Of a stretch of 33,693 bases of DNA, positions 8,047-15,404 are shown piece by piece. The translations under genes and the position numbers were made by a program. The stretch comes from JBHICC01 sp046759385. Its GTDB lineage: Bacteria > Pseudomonadota > Gammaproteobacteria > Acidiferrobacterales > SPGG2. Where the stretch lies: positions 1 through 33,693 of the forward strand of contig JBHICC010000028.1 of the NCBI GenBank assembly GCA_046759385.1. The letters run 5' to 3'. The first letter of the stretch is position 1; every line of letters begins with the position of its first letter. Below the pieces are notes generated by a model. That model did not search any database, was not told where the DNA came from, and saw only the letters and a list, made by a program, of their open reading frames with translations.

Positions 8047-8428
8047 GTTTCATAAGAATGCACAGTCCCCTGTAGTTTACTCGCGCTTCTCGGTCGCAAC
8101 TCCGCAGCAACTGGACTGGCTCGAAGGTATCGTCAAGGCGGTTATCGTTCTTAACTTACTTGATATCGTTTTTACTTTAACGTGGGTGGGTGCCGGCCGA
8201 GCTGAGGAGCGCAATCTGCTTTTGTATGACCTCGTGAACGAGCTTCCGGTCATGTTCGCGCTGGTGAAGATTGCGCTTGTCTCCATGGGTTCGTTCTTGC
8301 TGTGGAAATATCGCGGTCATGCTTTCGCCGTAGTGGGTATCTTTGTGATCTTCCTGACCTACTATTACGTACTCCTTACCCACGTGCGCTTCACTAGCCA
8401 GTTCTTCCACACTATATTGGGCACGTAA
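8045..8428 (+). CDS. small membrane protein, DUF5658-like
   Basis: A 127-residue protein of unknown function with three hydrophobic helices (about 32-50, 70-88 and 95-114). The segment LNLLDIVFTLTWVGAGRAEERNLLL resembles the DUF5658 pattern (Asp in the first helix, then a conserved Glu before NPL-like residues), recalled rather than searched. The ATG lies within the second unit of a 16-bp tandem repeat and has no strong Shine-Dalgarno. It stands alone, 143 bases ahead of a putative outer membrane protein on the same strand. Function not assignable. Confidence 0.7.
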   Translation: MFHKNAQSPVVYSRFSVATPQQLDWLEGIVKAVIVLNLLDIVFTLTWVGAGRAEERNLLLYDLVNELPVMFALVKIALVSMGSFLLWKYRGHAFAVVGIFVIFLTYYYVLLTHVRFTSQFFHTILGT

Positions 8429-8504
8429 AGCGAATCTCGCGCTGACGCCAGCGACGAACAGTGAAACCCCAGATCCGTTTGAATCGTGTGCGTAAGTGCC
8501 GGTA

Positions 8505-8532
8505 TGCACATGGTTGTGACTGGGCTTATAAT
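8505..8532 (+). promoter_or_regulatory. candidate promoter before the outer-membrane-like gene
   Basis: A perfect TATAAT (8527-8532) lies 40 bases before the ATG at 8572, with a weak -35-like TGCACA (8505-8510) at 16-base spacing. A second -10-like TACAAT is at 8541-8546. Confidence 0.4.
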
Positions 8533-8571
8533 CGCTAGGCTACAATAACGATAAGCAGGCGCGAGGGGAGG

Positions 8572-9489
8572 ATGGCTCGACGCTTAGCCGATGGTGATTC
8601 CCGCCAAGGCGACCATCACGAAGGTGGTTTTGCCTGGCTGGCGTTACACGCCGCCCAGCGAACTAGCCGCGCGGCATTCATCTTTCTGCTTTTGCTTCTG
8701 CTTCTGCTCTTATCCACCCCCCGCGCCTGGGCGCAGCAACAGGGGAGCGATTTCATCAATTACGCGTACGCCACCTGGATTGGGACCGGGCGCTATGACG
8801 TCGCCGATCGTACGGTCACGATCCTGCGCGCGCCTATCGCCATTCCGCTCGCTTACCCCAAGGAGAAGAAGTGGGATATGAAGATCCTGTTGCCGGTCAC
8901 CCTCGGGCGCACGGACTTCGACTTCGCCCTCAGCGATATCGAAACCCTGGATACGATTACCTTTATTCCCGGCGTCGAGTTTCGTGTTCCCATACTGGAG
9001 AATTGGGATCTGAAGCCGTTTGTACAGGCCGGCATCGGCAAGGACTTCCAGGGCGGCGATCTGGCCTATATCTACGGCGGTGGCCTCAAGAGCCTGGCTA
9101 CGTTTCCATGGAAGAAGTTTATCTTTGGCCTCGGTAATCGCCTGATGGCGGCGGGGCAAACCATCAAGGATGGTGGCAGCGACAACGGCTTTTCGTTGTT
9201 CGAGGTTGGCTTCGATGTGCTGCTTCCCATGCGAACGAAGACAAAAAGAGGGCGGCTAAGCTATAGCGTGTTTTTCATCCAAACCCAATTTCAGAACAAG
9301 GTGGACTTTCCAGACCCGATCTTTCCCGACACCGAACTATCGCGCCTGAGCCAGATCGGGTTTACCGTCGGCTTTGAGAAGCACGAGTTCTCTTTTTGGA
9401 AATTCGACTTACCGCGCGTTGGTCTGAGTTACATGGATGGTGACGCGGGTTTTTCCGGCGTTCGCATCAACGCCGGCTTCCCGTTCTAG
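8572..9489 (+). CDS. putative outer membrane beta-barrel protein, unknown function
   Basis: A 305-residue protein I do not recognise as a named family. A long N-terminal extension leads into a hydrophobic core made of ten consecutive leucines (about residues 39-48), followed by AWAQQ, a likely signal-peptidase I site near residue 55. The mature part has alternating hydrophobic/polar strands, many Gly and aromatic residues (IYGGGLKSLATF, RVGLSYMDGDAGFSGVRI) and ends in Phe, as outer-membrane barrels do. The AGGGGAGG ribosome binding site abuts the ATG, slightly close. The leucine core is encoded by a TTCTGC repeat. Function and barrel assignment are inference from composition. Confidence 0.75.
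   Translation: MARRLADGDSRQGDHHEGGFAWLALHAAQRTSRAAFIFLLLLLLLLLSTPRAWAQQQGSDFINYAYATWIGTGRYDVADRTVTILRAPIAIPLAYPKEKKWDMKILLPVTLGRTDFDFALSDIETLDTITFIPGVEFRVPILENWDLKPFVQAGIGKDFQGGDLAYIYGGGLKSLATFPWKKFIFGLGNRLMAAGQTIKDGGSDNGFSLFEVGFDVLLPMRTKTKRGRLSYSVFFIQTQFQNKVDFPDPIFPDTELSRLSQIGFTVGFEKHEFSFWKFDLPRVGLSYMDGDAGFSGVRINAGFPF
8684..8707 (+). repeat. TTCTGC hexanucleotide repeat in a signal peptide
   Basis: Four tandem 6-base units (the second is TTTTGC) encode the Leu-rich core of the signal peptide of the outer-membrane-like protein. A gain or loss of units keeps the frame and changes the hydrophobic core by two residues. Confidence 0.75.
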
Positions 9490-9587
9490 CTTCCCGAAAA
9501 CTGCCGTGCGACTCGTTTGAGCAGAGCTCGGTCGTGCAGGGACAGTGCGTTGACCATGACGGCAACGGTCAGGTCTGCATCACTCAT
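9486..9587 (-). CDS. possible 33-residue ORF coupled to the lipoprotein gene
   Basis: Starts at an ATG whose last bases overlap the lipoprotein stop (ATGA, 9587-9584) and runs 33 codons: MSDADLTVAVMVNALSLHD and onward, ending in a basic RVARQFSGS. There is no known family, no clear independent ribosome binding site, and its 3' end overlaps the stop region of the convergent outer-membrane-like gene by four bases. It may be chance. The overlap geometry is the only support. Confidence 0.2.
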   Translation of the reverse strand: MSDADLTVAVMVNALSLHDRALLKRVARQFSGS

Positions 9588-9887
9588 TGAATGGTCACGC
9601 GTTTGTAACCGGCTGCCTCCATGCACTGTACCATTAGTTCGTCTGCACGGGCTTGTTTGCGCAGCGATTGTAGGGATGCGGGGGTTCGGCCGCTGGGCGA
9701 CTCGAAGCTGCCCTCTGCTGCCAGTTGATCTCGTACTTGTCTTTGGCATGCTGCGTGATCGATCTGAAACGACTCGGCGGTCGAACCTTCCTTATACCAT
9801 TTTAAACCTCGGTTGGGACGCGCAGCTTGCAACAATAAGCATCAACGAAAGGGTGGTGACTATGCTCAAGAATCGTGTGCTAAGCAT
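9584..9887 (-). pseudogene. small lipoprotein gene broken by a one-base frameshift
   Basis: From the ATG at 9887 the frame encodes a lipoprotein signal peptide, MLSTRFLSIVTTLSLMLIVA then SC (lipobox V-A-S-C, Cys22), and stops at 9792 after 31 codons. A second frame takes over at the same point with WYKEGSTAESFQIDHAACQR, then a conserved-looking CMEAAGYKRV tail, ending at 9584. Removing one A from the AAAA run (plus-strand TTTT, 9800-9803) joins them into a 100-residue protein of the type 'lipobox, W-Y-K-x-G, D...C..Q, C-M-x-x-x-G-Y' common in small proteobacterial lipoproteins. It lies 9 bases after fumC. It may be a true pseudogene or an assembly error; function unknown. Confidence 0.75.
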
Positions 9888-9896
9888 CGTGTTATG

Positions 9897-11282
9897 TTAT
9901 CGCGCAATCCCACCTTTGGTGAGGTTTGCAGGATCCAGCAATCGCGCGAGTTCCTGCTCTTCCAGATCGGTCATTTCCCGCGCCACCTCGAGAATCGGGC
10001 GCTGCTCGGCATAGGCACGCTTTGCGATCGCGGCGGCCTTGTCATAACCGATCACCGTATTCAACGCGGTCGCGAGAATAGGATTGCGGTCAAGGGCAGC
10101 ATCCAGCTGTTGCCGGTTGACGACGAAACCGGTAATGGCTTTGTCAGCCAGCACGCGGCTCGCATTGGCGAGCAGTTCGATGCTTTGCAGTAGGTTGTAA
10201 GCGATTAAAGGGAGCATCACGTTTAGCTGAAAATTGCCAGACTGGCCTGCAATAGTCACGGTCGCGTCGTTGCCGATAACTTGCGCACACACCATGGTCA
10301 TGGCTTCAGGAACTACCGGATTGACCTTTCCCGGCATGATGCTGCTGCCGGGCTGCAGCGCGGGCAGCTGAATCTCGGCCAAGCCGGCAAGCGGACCACT
10401 GTTCATCCACCGAAGGTCATTGGCAATCTTCATCAGGCTGACCGCCACGGTTTTCAACTGCCCGCTCAGCTCGACCGCTGCGTCCTGAGCGCTTAGATCC
10501 TCGAAATGGTTGGCACCGCTGTGAAAATCTAGACCGCTGAGACGACTGAGCTCAGCCGCCATGAGTTTCCCGAAATCCGGGTGAGCGTTGATCCCGGTAC
10601 CGACAGCGGTGCCGCCGATGGCCAGCGCGTGTAGGCGCGACCGACTCGACTCGACGCGTTCGATGCCGTGGCGAACTTGTGCGTGCCAACCGCCCAACTC
10701 CTGACCCACGCGCACCGGCATCGCGTCCATAAGATGCGTGCGGCCGGTCTTCACGGTGGCGTCTAGTTCCTCGATACGATGCTCGAGGGTATGCGCAAGG
10801 TGATCCAAGGCCGGAAGCAACGCGCCCTGAATCTGCAACGCCGCGCTGATGTGGATCGCGGAGGGAATCACGTCATTGCTGCTTTGGCACGTATTTACAT
10901 CATCGTTGGGGTGAATCCGCTGCCCGGACCGATCGCTTGCCAAGTTTGCGATAACTTCATTGGCATTCATATTGGTGCTGGTCCCCGAGCCGGTCTGAAA
11001 CACGTCGATCGGGAATTCCCTATCATGCTTGCCTGCCTCAACTTCCGCAGCGGCAGCCTCGATCGCTTCGGCTTTTGCGGGCTCGAGCAAGCCCAGCTCG
11101 CGATTCACGCGCGCCGCTGCGCACTTGATCATGCCCAGTGCCCGGATAAAGGCCCGTGGCAGCGTTAAACTGCTGATGGGAAAATTGTCCACAGCCCGTT
11201 GAGTTTGAGCCCCGTAGCGCGCACCGTGCGGGACTCGGACTTCGCCCATACTGTCTTTCTCGATACGATATCGCGTGGCCAT
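9897..11282 (-). CDS. fumC: class II fumarate hydratase
   Basis: Interconverts fumarate and malate in the TCA cycle; this is the iron-independent homotetrameric class. The 461-residue protein carries the family signature GSSIMPGKVNPV, the TGSGTSTNMNANEVIANLA block, SSNDVIPSA and KTGRTHLMDAMP, which form the active site. I placed the start at the ATG at 11282, which follows an AAGGAG ribosome binding site and begins MATRYRIEKDSMGEV as relatives do. An upstream TTG at 11300 contains that binding site and is rejected. No fumA or fumB type is in the window. Confidence 0.96.
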   Translation of the reverse strand: MATRYRIEKDSMGEVRVPHGARYGAQTQRAVDNFPISSLTLPRAFIRALGMIKCAAARVNRELGLLEPAKAEAIEAAAAEVEAGKHDREFPIDVFQTGSGTSTNMNANEVIANLASDRSGQRIHPNDDVNTCQSSNDVIPSAIHISAALQIQGALLPALDHLAHTLEHRIEELDATVKTGRTHLMDAMPVRVGQELGGWHAQVRHGIERVESSRSRLHALAIGGTAVGTGINAHPDFGKLMAAELSRLSGLDFHSGANHFEDLSAQDAAVELSGQLKTVAVSLMKIANDLRWMNSGPLAGLAEIQLPALQPGSSIMPGKVNPVVPEAMTMVCAQVIGNDATVTIAGQSGNFQLNVMLPLIAYNLLQSIELLANASRVLADKAITGFVVNRQQLDAALDRNPILATALNTVIGYDKAAAIAKRAYAEQRPILEVAREMTDLEEQELARLLDPANLTKGGIAR

Positions 11283-11603
11283 CGCGACACTCCTTCTCAA
11301 GCTGTCACTCAGAAACCTATCCGCTGCGTGTTCCGCCCTTAGCGCAAACTACGGTAACGATACCGTTTGTCGGCAACGGCATTTTGCGTGTACGGCGGTA
11401 ACTCTTTGATTATAATTCATTATTTTCCCGAACCCAGATCGCAATTGCTAACCCTGTCGAGCAAGACCAGGCTCTTTTACCATAGACGCTGTCAGTAAGT
11501 CGCACATGCGTTAATAAAGACCAAGCACGCCGCAGGGGTCTTGCCATTGGCAGCAATCGTAGACACGTTTCGGCGAGCTATCGTTCGGCATTAGAAGGCA
11601 AGT
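11283..11603. other. intergenic region between divergent fumC and metallophosphoesterase genes
   Basis: About 320 bases without a gene. It contains the fumC ribosome binding site, the palindrome at 11351-11366 and an AT-rich patch with TATAAT at 11411-11416 that lacks a well-spaced -35. I see nothing else in it. Confidence 0.6.
11351..11366. promoter_or_regulatory. palindrome between divergent genes, possible operator
   Basis: ACGGTA-ACGA-TACCGT is a perfect 6-base inverted repeat with a 4-base centre, 69 bases upstream of the fumC start. It could bind a dimeric regulator or form a small hairpin. The binding protein is unknown. Confidence 0.35.
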
Positions 11604-12389
11604 ATGATTTTCGCGCAAATCACCGATCTGCACGTGGGACATAAGTTGAGCTTAGCCGGCGGCGAGGTTGACCCGCTTGCACAAGTGAAGCGAGTGATTG
11701 TGCATCTGTCGACACTCAAGCCGGCAGTTGATCTCATTCTTTTGACGGGAGACCTCTCGGAAACTGGCGCCATTGAAACCTACATGGAACTCAAAGAAGT
11801 CCTACAGGCAGCGACGATGCCGGTGTTCTTGATTCCTGGCAATCACGACGATAAGGATAATCTGCGCATGATCTTTGACGATCACGGCTACCTAACTGGT
11901 GATGACGAATTCTTGCATTTCGTGATCGAGGGCTACCCGCTGCGCTTGCTTGGCCTAGATACCCTTATCCCGGGAGAAGAAGGCGGCTGTTTGTGCTCCC
12001 GGCGTCTTGCGTGGTTCGAAGCGCGCTTGGCGGAGGCGCCGGCGACACCGACCTTGGTGTTCATGCACCACCCGCCCTGCGCTACCGGGCTATCTTTCTT
12101 TGATCGCATGCGCTTTCGCGGCGGCGATGAGATGGGGGTGATCATCGCGCGACACTCCCAGGTAGCGGGTGTAATCTGTGGCCATGTTCATAGGGCGATA
12201 CACGTGCGATGGTGTGGCACGGTCGTCAGCACTGCGCCGAGTGTGAGCTTTCAGTATCCGCTTGAATTCGATAGTAACGCTGCCGTGGAACCCGTGTTGG
12301 AGCCGCCGGCTTACCGCTTGCACGTGTGGCGACCAGAGGTTGGGCTGCTCTCGCATCTGAGTTACGTCGATAGCGCACGAGTGCCTTAG
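11604..12389 (+). CDS. metallophosphoesterase, GpdQ/CpdA-like class III phosphodiesterase
   Basis: A 261-residue binuclear metallophosphoesterase. All ligand motifs are present in order: D8-x-H10 (ITDLH), G-D50, G-N80-H81-D82, H155-H156 (MHHPP) and G-H194-x-H196. The IPGNHDDK segment and the short lid resemble the GpdQ glycerophosphodiesterase and CpdA cAMP-phosphodiesterase group. Candidate substrates are therefore cyclic nucleotides or glycerophosphodiesters, and sequence alone does not decide. No signal peptide, so cytoplasmic. Transcribed away from fumC. Confidence 0.9.
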   Translation: MIFAQITDLHVGHKLSLAGGEVDPLAQVKRVIVHLSTLKPAVDLILLTGDLSETGAIETYMELKEVLQAATMPVFLIPGNHDDKDNLRMIFDDHGYLTGDDEFLHFVIEGYPLRLLGLDTLIPGEEGGCLCSRRLAWFEARLAEAPATPTLVFMHHPPCATGLSFFDRMRFRGGDEMGVIIARHSQVAGVICGHVHRAIHVRWCGTVVSTAPSVSFQYPLEFDSNAAVEPVLEPPAYRLHVWRPEVGLLSHLSYVDSARVP

Positions 12390-12473
12390 TAAGGCACGAG
12401 CGCATTCGTCTGTCATGATGCGGCCGCTACAATGTGCGTTTTCTGATCGATGGGCTTACCCCGGAATAGGTAC

Positions 12474-12893
12474 ATGCCTAAAACACAGCGGGGCCACCCG
12501 CATAGGCCATCGCCGGCATTGACAGTGGCAGCTGTACTGGCCGGCGTCGGCGCATGGTTAGCGCCAGCGAACGCGAGTGGGGAAGTTTGGCACTATACCT
12601 TAGGACAGCTCAAAGCTGATCAGCAGGCGAACTTTTGTCTCGACGAAAGCACTGTTCACGATATCGCTCGCATCTTTACCGACAGGGGACCGCGGGCTGG
12701 CTACGCGGCGTTGGATAGGAGTAGTGGCTGTTTCATCCGAGTGGCTTCGTTTACTCCTAAGAAGGTCGTCAAGCGAGTGACGATCGAAACTGGGTCGGGC
12801 GGTGACTACACCATTACATTCGTCAAAGTCCGAATGGCCGATGGGCGAACACAGTACCTTGTCACCACGCGCGATGTACGTAAGCGTGAATGA
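12474..12893 (+). CDS. small exported protein of unknown function
   Basis: From the ATG at 12474 it is 139 residues. It has a basic N-terminus and a hydrophobic core TVAAVLAGVGAWLAPANA ending in a plausible signal-peptidase I site (ANA, about residue 34). The mature domain of about 100 residues has two cysteines (NFCLDE and SSGCFIRV) that could form a periplasmic disulfide, and several predicted beta strands. I do not recognise a family. An in-frame ATG at 12450 would add eight residues. The gene lies between the metallophosphoesterase and tag on the same strand, but the 50- to 85-base gaps leave operon membership open. Confidence 0.75.
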   Translation: MPKTQRGHPHRPSPALTVAAVLAGVGAWLAPANASGEVWHYTLGQLKADQQANFCLDESTVHDIARIFTDRGPRAGYAALDRSSGCFIRVASFTPKKVVKRVTIETGSGGDYTITFVKVRMADGRTQYLVTTRDVRKRE

Positions 12894-12910
12894 TTGCGGA
12901 ATAGCGCAGG

Positions 12911-12931
12911 CGGTCTCCGATTTTCGGACCG
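12911..12931 (+). other. hairpin between the small exported protein and tag
   Basis: CGGT-CT-CCGA-TTT-TCGG-ACCG folds into an 8-bp stem with a two-base bulge, 11 bases before the tag ATG. There is no following T run, so it is not a clear terminator. It might affect tag translation. Confidence 0.4.
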
Positions 12932-12942
12932 AGCTCGGGTGA

Positions 12943-13509
12943 ATGAGAAAGAGATGCCAATGGGCAACCGACAGTGAGCTAATGATCACATATCACGATC
13001 GCGAGTGGGGTGTACCTGTTCATGATGATCGTCAGCTGTTTGAGTTTCTGGTTCTCGAGGGTGCGCAGGCTGGCCTGAGTTGGTCAACGATTCTCAGCAA
13101 GCGACAAGGCTATGTAAAGGCTTACGATAACTTCGACCCTGGCAAAGTCGCCCGTTACGGTCAACCCAAGGTACGTGAGCTACTTGCGAATTCGGCAATT
13201 GTCAGAAACAGATCCAAAGTGTTGGCCTCGATTGAAAACGCGAAAGCCTTTCTACAGGTACAAAATGAGTTCGGGAGCTTCGATAACTATGTTTGGCAGT
13301 TCGTCGACGGAACGCCGAAACAGAACGCGTGGAGAAGCGGCAGGACCGTTCCGGCCCGCAGCAGGGAGTCAGAAGCGATGAGCAAGGATCTGCGTAAACG
13401 TGGTTTTAAGTTCGTGGGCGCGACGATCTGCTATGCGTTCATGCAGGCAGTCGGGATGGTCAATGATCACACCGTTGAGTGTTTTCGCTATCGCAAGCTC
13501 GCTAAGTGA
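12943..13509 (+). CDS. tag: DNA-3-methyladenine glycosylase I
   Basis: Constitutive base-excision repair enzyme that removes 3-methyladenine from alkylated DNA. The 188-residue protein begins MRKRCQW and has HDREWG, the QAGLSWSTILSKR helix-hairpin-helix region and the C-terminal GMVNDHTVEC. The zinc ligands correspond to Cys5, His18, His176 and Cys180, one residue offset from the E. coli Tag ligands. All catalytic-pocket blocks look intact. This is notable because the direct-reversal alkylation gene ogt near 18.5 kb is decayed. Confidence 0.95.
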   Translation: MRKRCQWATDSELMITYHDREWGVPVHDDRQLFEFLVLEGAQAGLSWSTILSKRQGYVKAYDNFDPGKVARYGQPKVRELLANSAIVRNRSKVLASIENAKAFLQVQNEFGSFDNYVWQFVDGTPKQNAWRSGRTVPARSRESEAMSKDLRKRGFKFVGATICYAFMQAVGMVNDHTVECFRYRKLAK

Positions 13510-13590
13510 ACGGGCGGCGGTTATTTGCTTGATTCTTGCCGCCAGCCTGACCCCAGTACAGGGCGTATGGGTTAGCGGGGGTTCCAGGTC

Positions 13591-14373
13591 GTGACCACGA
13601 TTCTCTTCATGATCCACGGAATGTGGGGCGGTCCTTGGTGCTGGGAGAATTACACACGCTTTTTCGGCCACCGAGGCTATCGTTGCGTTACGCCGACCCT
13701 CCGTTTCCATGAACAGCGTCCGCAGGATCTGCCTGACGCTCGATTAGGTACCACCAGTCTGCAAGACTATGTGCAAGACTTGGAGCGCGAAATCACAAAG
13801 CTAGATCGAACGCCGGTCATCATGGGGCATTCGATGGGTGGCTTGTTAGCACAAATCTTAGCAAGTCGTGGCCTGGCTCGTGGGCTGGTTTTGCTAACCT
13901 CGGCAGCGCCGAGCGGGATTATCGCAATTCGCCCTACCGTCATTCGGTCGTTCTGGAGCGCGCTAACACGCTGGGGATTTTGGCGCAAACCTTTTCGCCA
14001 GACATATGAAGAAGCGGTGTACTCGATGATGCATCTTCTGTCAGTGGGGGACCGTGAGCGGGCCTACCGTCGCTTCGTCTATGAGTCAGGACGTGCCGCG
14101 AGCGAGATCGGTTTCTGGTTTTTAGACTCCAAGCGGGCCGCACGCGTCGATGCGGCGACCGTACGCTGCCCCATACTTGTTGTCGGGGCTGCAGAAGACA
14201 GGATTACACCGGTGTCCGTAGCACGCCGTATCGCTAGGAAGTATGGAGCTGTGGCGACTTACAAGGAGTTTGCGAACCACGCCCATTGGCTATTGGCTGA
14301 GCCGGATTGGGAACAGAGCGCCGCCTACGTTGCAGACTGGATGGACAAAGCCCTAGTTTCGTCAGCGGCGTAG
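13591..14373 (+). CDS. alpha/beta hydrolase
   Basis: A 260-residue soluble alpha/beta-hydrolase-fold protein. The oxyanion segment is FMIHGMWGG near the N-terminus. The nucleophile elbow is GHSMGG with Ser81, the acid is probably Asp203 (GAAEDRITP) and the base His230 or His232 (FANHAHWL). The overall pattern fits lysophospholipase- or esterase-like members, but the substrate cannot be read from sequence. The start is GTG at 13591, beginning VTTILFMIHG. It lies about 80 bases after tag. No signal peptide. Confidence 0.88.
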   Translation: MTTILFMIHGMWGGPWCWENYTRFFGHRGYRCVTPTLRFHEQRPQDLPDARLGTTSLQDYVQDLEREITKLDRTPVIMGHSMGGLLAQILASRGLARGLVLLTSAAPSGIIAIRPTVIRSFWSALTRWGFWRKPFRQTYEEAVYSMMHLLSVGDRERAYRRFVYESGRAASEIGFWFLDSKRAARVDAATVRCPILVVGAAEDRITPVSVARRIARKYGAVATYKEFANHAHWLLAEPDWEQSAAYVADWMDKALVSSAA

Positions 14374-14515
14374 CCACAGCCAGCGCATCGAAGCGTATCG
14401 CACTAAATCGTTATCCCCCCGCCTGGTCCGGCGTACAGCCGAGCGTTATTTGCGCGGTCACGTCCCTTTCTTTTCCACCCATAGTAAGTGTAAAATCCGC
14501 CGCCTTGTTTTGGCT

Positions 14516-14542
14516 GAACCGACCCTATCGGTGTGCCGGTTC
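14516..14542 (+). promoter_or_regulatory. hairpin in the rpsP leader
   Basis: GAACCG (14516-14521) pairs with CGGTTC (14537-14542), ending four bases before the GGAGAGGGG ribosome binding site of rpsP. An alternative small stem ACCGA/TCGGT lies inside. A -10-like TAAAAT is at 14491-14496. Autogenous control is possible but not shown. Confidence 0.35.
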
Positions 14543-14565
14543 TTTGGAGAGGGGAACGCGAAACG

Positions 14566-14814
14566 ATGGTGACGATACGCCTGGCTCGGGGCGGGACCAA
14601 GAAGAAACCTTTCTTTCGAATCGTGGTGGCTGACGCACGCCGTGCGGCGCAGGGCCGCTTCATCGAGCACGTGGGTTTTTTTAACCCGCGTGCGGCTGAG
14701 CACGAGCAGAAACTCGAGGTAAACCTCGAACGGGTCCAGTACTGGCTGAGCCAAGGCGCTAAGCCGTCCGAACGTGTCTCTGGTTTGTTGAAGCGAGCGA
14801 CCGTCGGGAAATAA
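14566..14814 (+). CDS. rpsP: 30S ribosomal protein S16
   Basis: Small-subunit assembly protein and first gene of the conserved rpsP-rimM-trmD-rplS operon. It has 82 residues from the ATG at 14566, beginning MVTIRLARGGTKKKPFFRIVVAD, the standard S16 N-terminus, with GFFNP in the middle. The ribosome binding site GGAGAGGGG lies at 14546-14554. Upstream in-frame codons to 14533 are rejected because they would include the binding site and add non-family residues. The coding sequence contains a strong internal hairpin at 14667-14693. Confidence 0.97.
   Translation: MVTIRLARGGTKKKPFFRIVVADARRAAQGRFIEHVGFFNPRAAEHEQKLEVNLERVQYWLSQGAKPSERVSGLLKRATVGK
14667..14693 (+). other. 11-bp hairpin with T-rich loop inside rpsP
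   Basis: GCACGTGGGTT (14667-14677) pairs fully, with one G-U wobble, with AACCCGCGTGC (14683-14693) around a five-T loop. The T run is seven long (14676-14682). It encodes the conserved HVGFFNPRA stretch. Confidence 0.75.
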
Positions 14815-14829
14815 CTGCCTGGCTACCCC

Positions 14830-15375
14830 ATGATGACGGGGGTGTCATCTGACCGGATTGTCACCTTGGGACGCATCGTCGGGTTATTTGGGGCGCGCGG
14901 CTGGGTCAAGGTGCTTTCCTATTCACGTTCGCCTGAGGACATTCTTCGATACAATCCGTGGCTCGTGCGAACCGAAGACGCCTGGCACGAATACACCGTC
15001 ATCGAGGGTCGACGCCATGGCAAGGGCGTTGTGGTGAGCTTGCGAGGCTATGTTGACCGTGACCAGGCTAGAGCACTGATTGGCGGCGCCGTGGCGGTGC
15101 CGCTGAGCCGTCTGCCGGCCCTGCCTGAAGACGAGTATTACTGGGCGCAGCTCCAAGGGCTTCGGGTCGAAAACATTGAGGGAGAGCCGCTCGGCGTAGT
15201 GAGCCATTTGTTTGAGACCGGCGCTAATGATGTGATGGTTGTGATGCCTGGGCGACTCCTCAATAACGGGAACAGGAAAGGCGCAAGCTTGTTGATCCCG
15301 TACGTTAGCACAGTCATTTTGGCAGTGGACCTCGATGCCGGCGTAATCCGTGTGGATTGGAGCGCGGAGCTCTGA
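14830..15375 (+). CDS. rimM: ribosome maturation factor RimM
   Basis: Binds S19 in the 30S head and helps 16S rRNA processing. The 181-residue protein has the N-terminal RimM barrel (VTLGRIVGLFGARGWVKVLSYS, GYVDRDQARALIGGAV) and the C-terminal PRC-type barrel beginning EDEYYWAQLQGLRV. The length is typical. It lies 15 bases after rpsP and 29 bases before trmD. Two adjacent ATG codons (14830, 14833) make the exact start uncertain by one residue. Confidence 0.95.
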   Translation: MMTGVSSDRIVTLGRIVGLFGARGWVKVLSYSRSPEDILRYNPWLVRTEDAWHEYTVIEGRRHGKGVVVSLRGYVDRDQARALIGGAVAVPLSRLPALPEDEYYWAQLQGLRVENIEGEPLGVVSHLFETGANDVMVVMPGRLLNNGNRKGASLLIPYVSTVILAVDLDAGVIRVDWSAEL

Positions 15376-15404
15376 GCAGTTAACGCCCGCTGGAAAGACA
15401 CGTT

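Noticed and set aside
9792..9806. Programmed ribosomal frameshifting at TTTAAAA in the lipoprotein gene
   Set aside because: The heptamer is in the wrong phase for a -1 slip; the required shift is +1, and there is no stimulatory structure evident. A base insertion is simpler.
11384..11416. TTGCGT...TATAAT as a promoter for the metallophosphoesterase
   Set aside because: The spacing is 21 bases and the element is almost 190 bases from the start codon; too weak to annotate.
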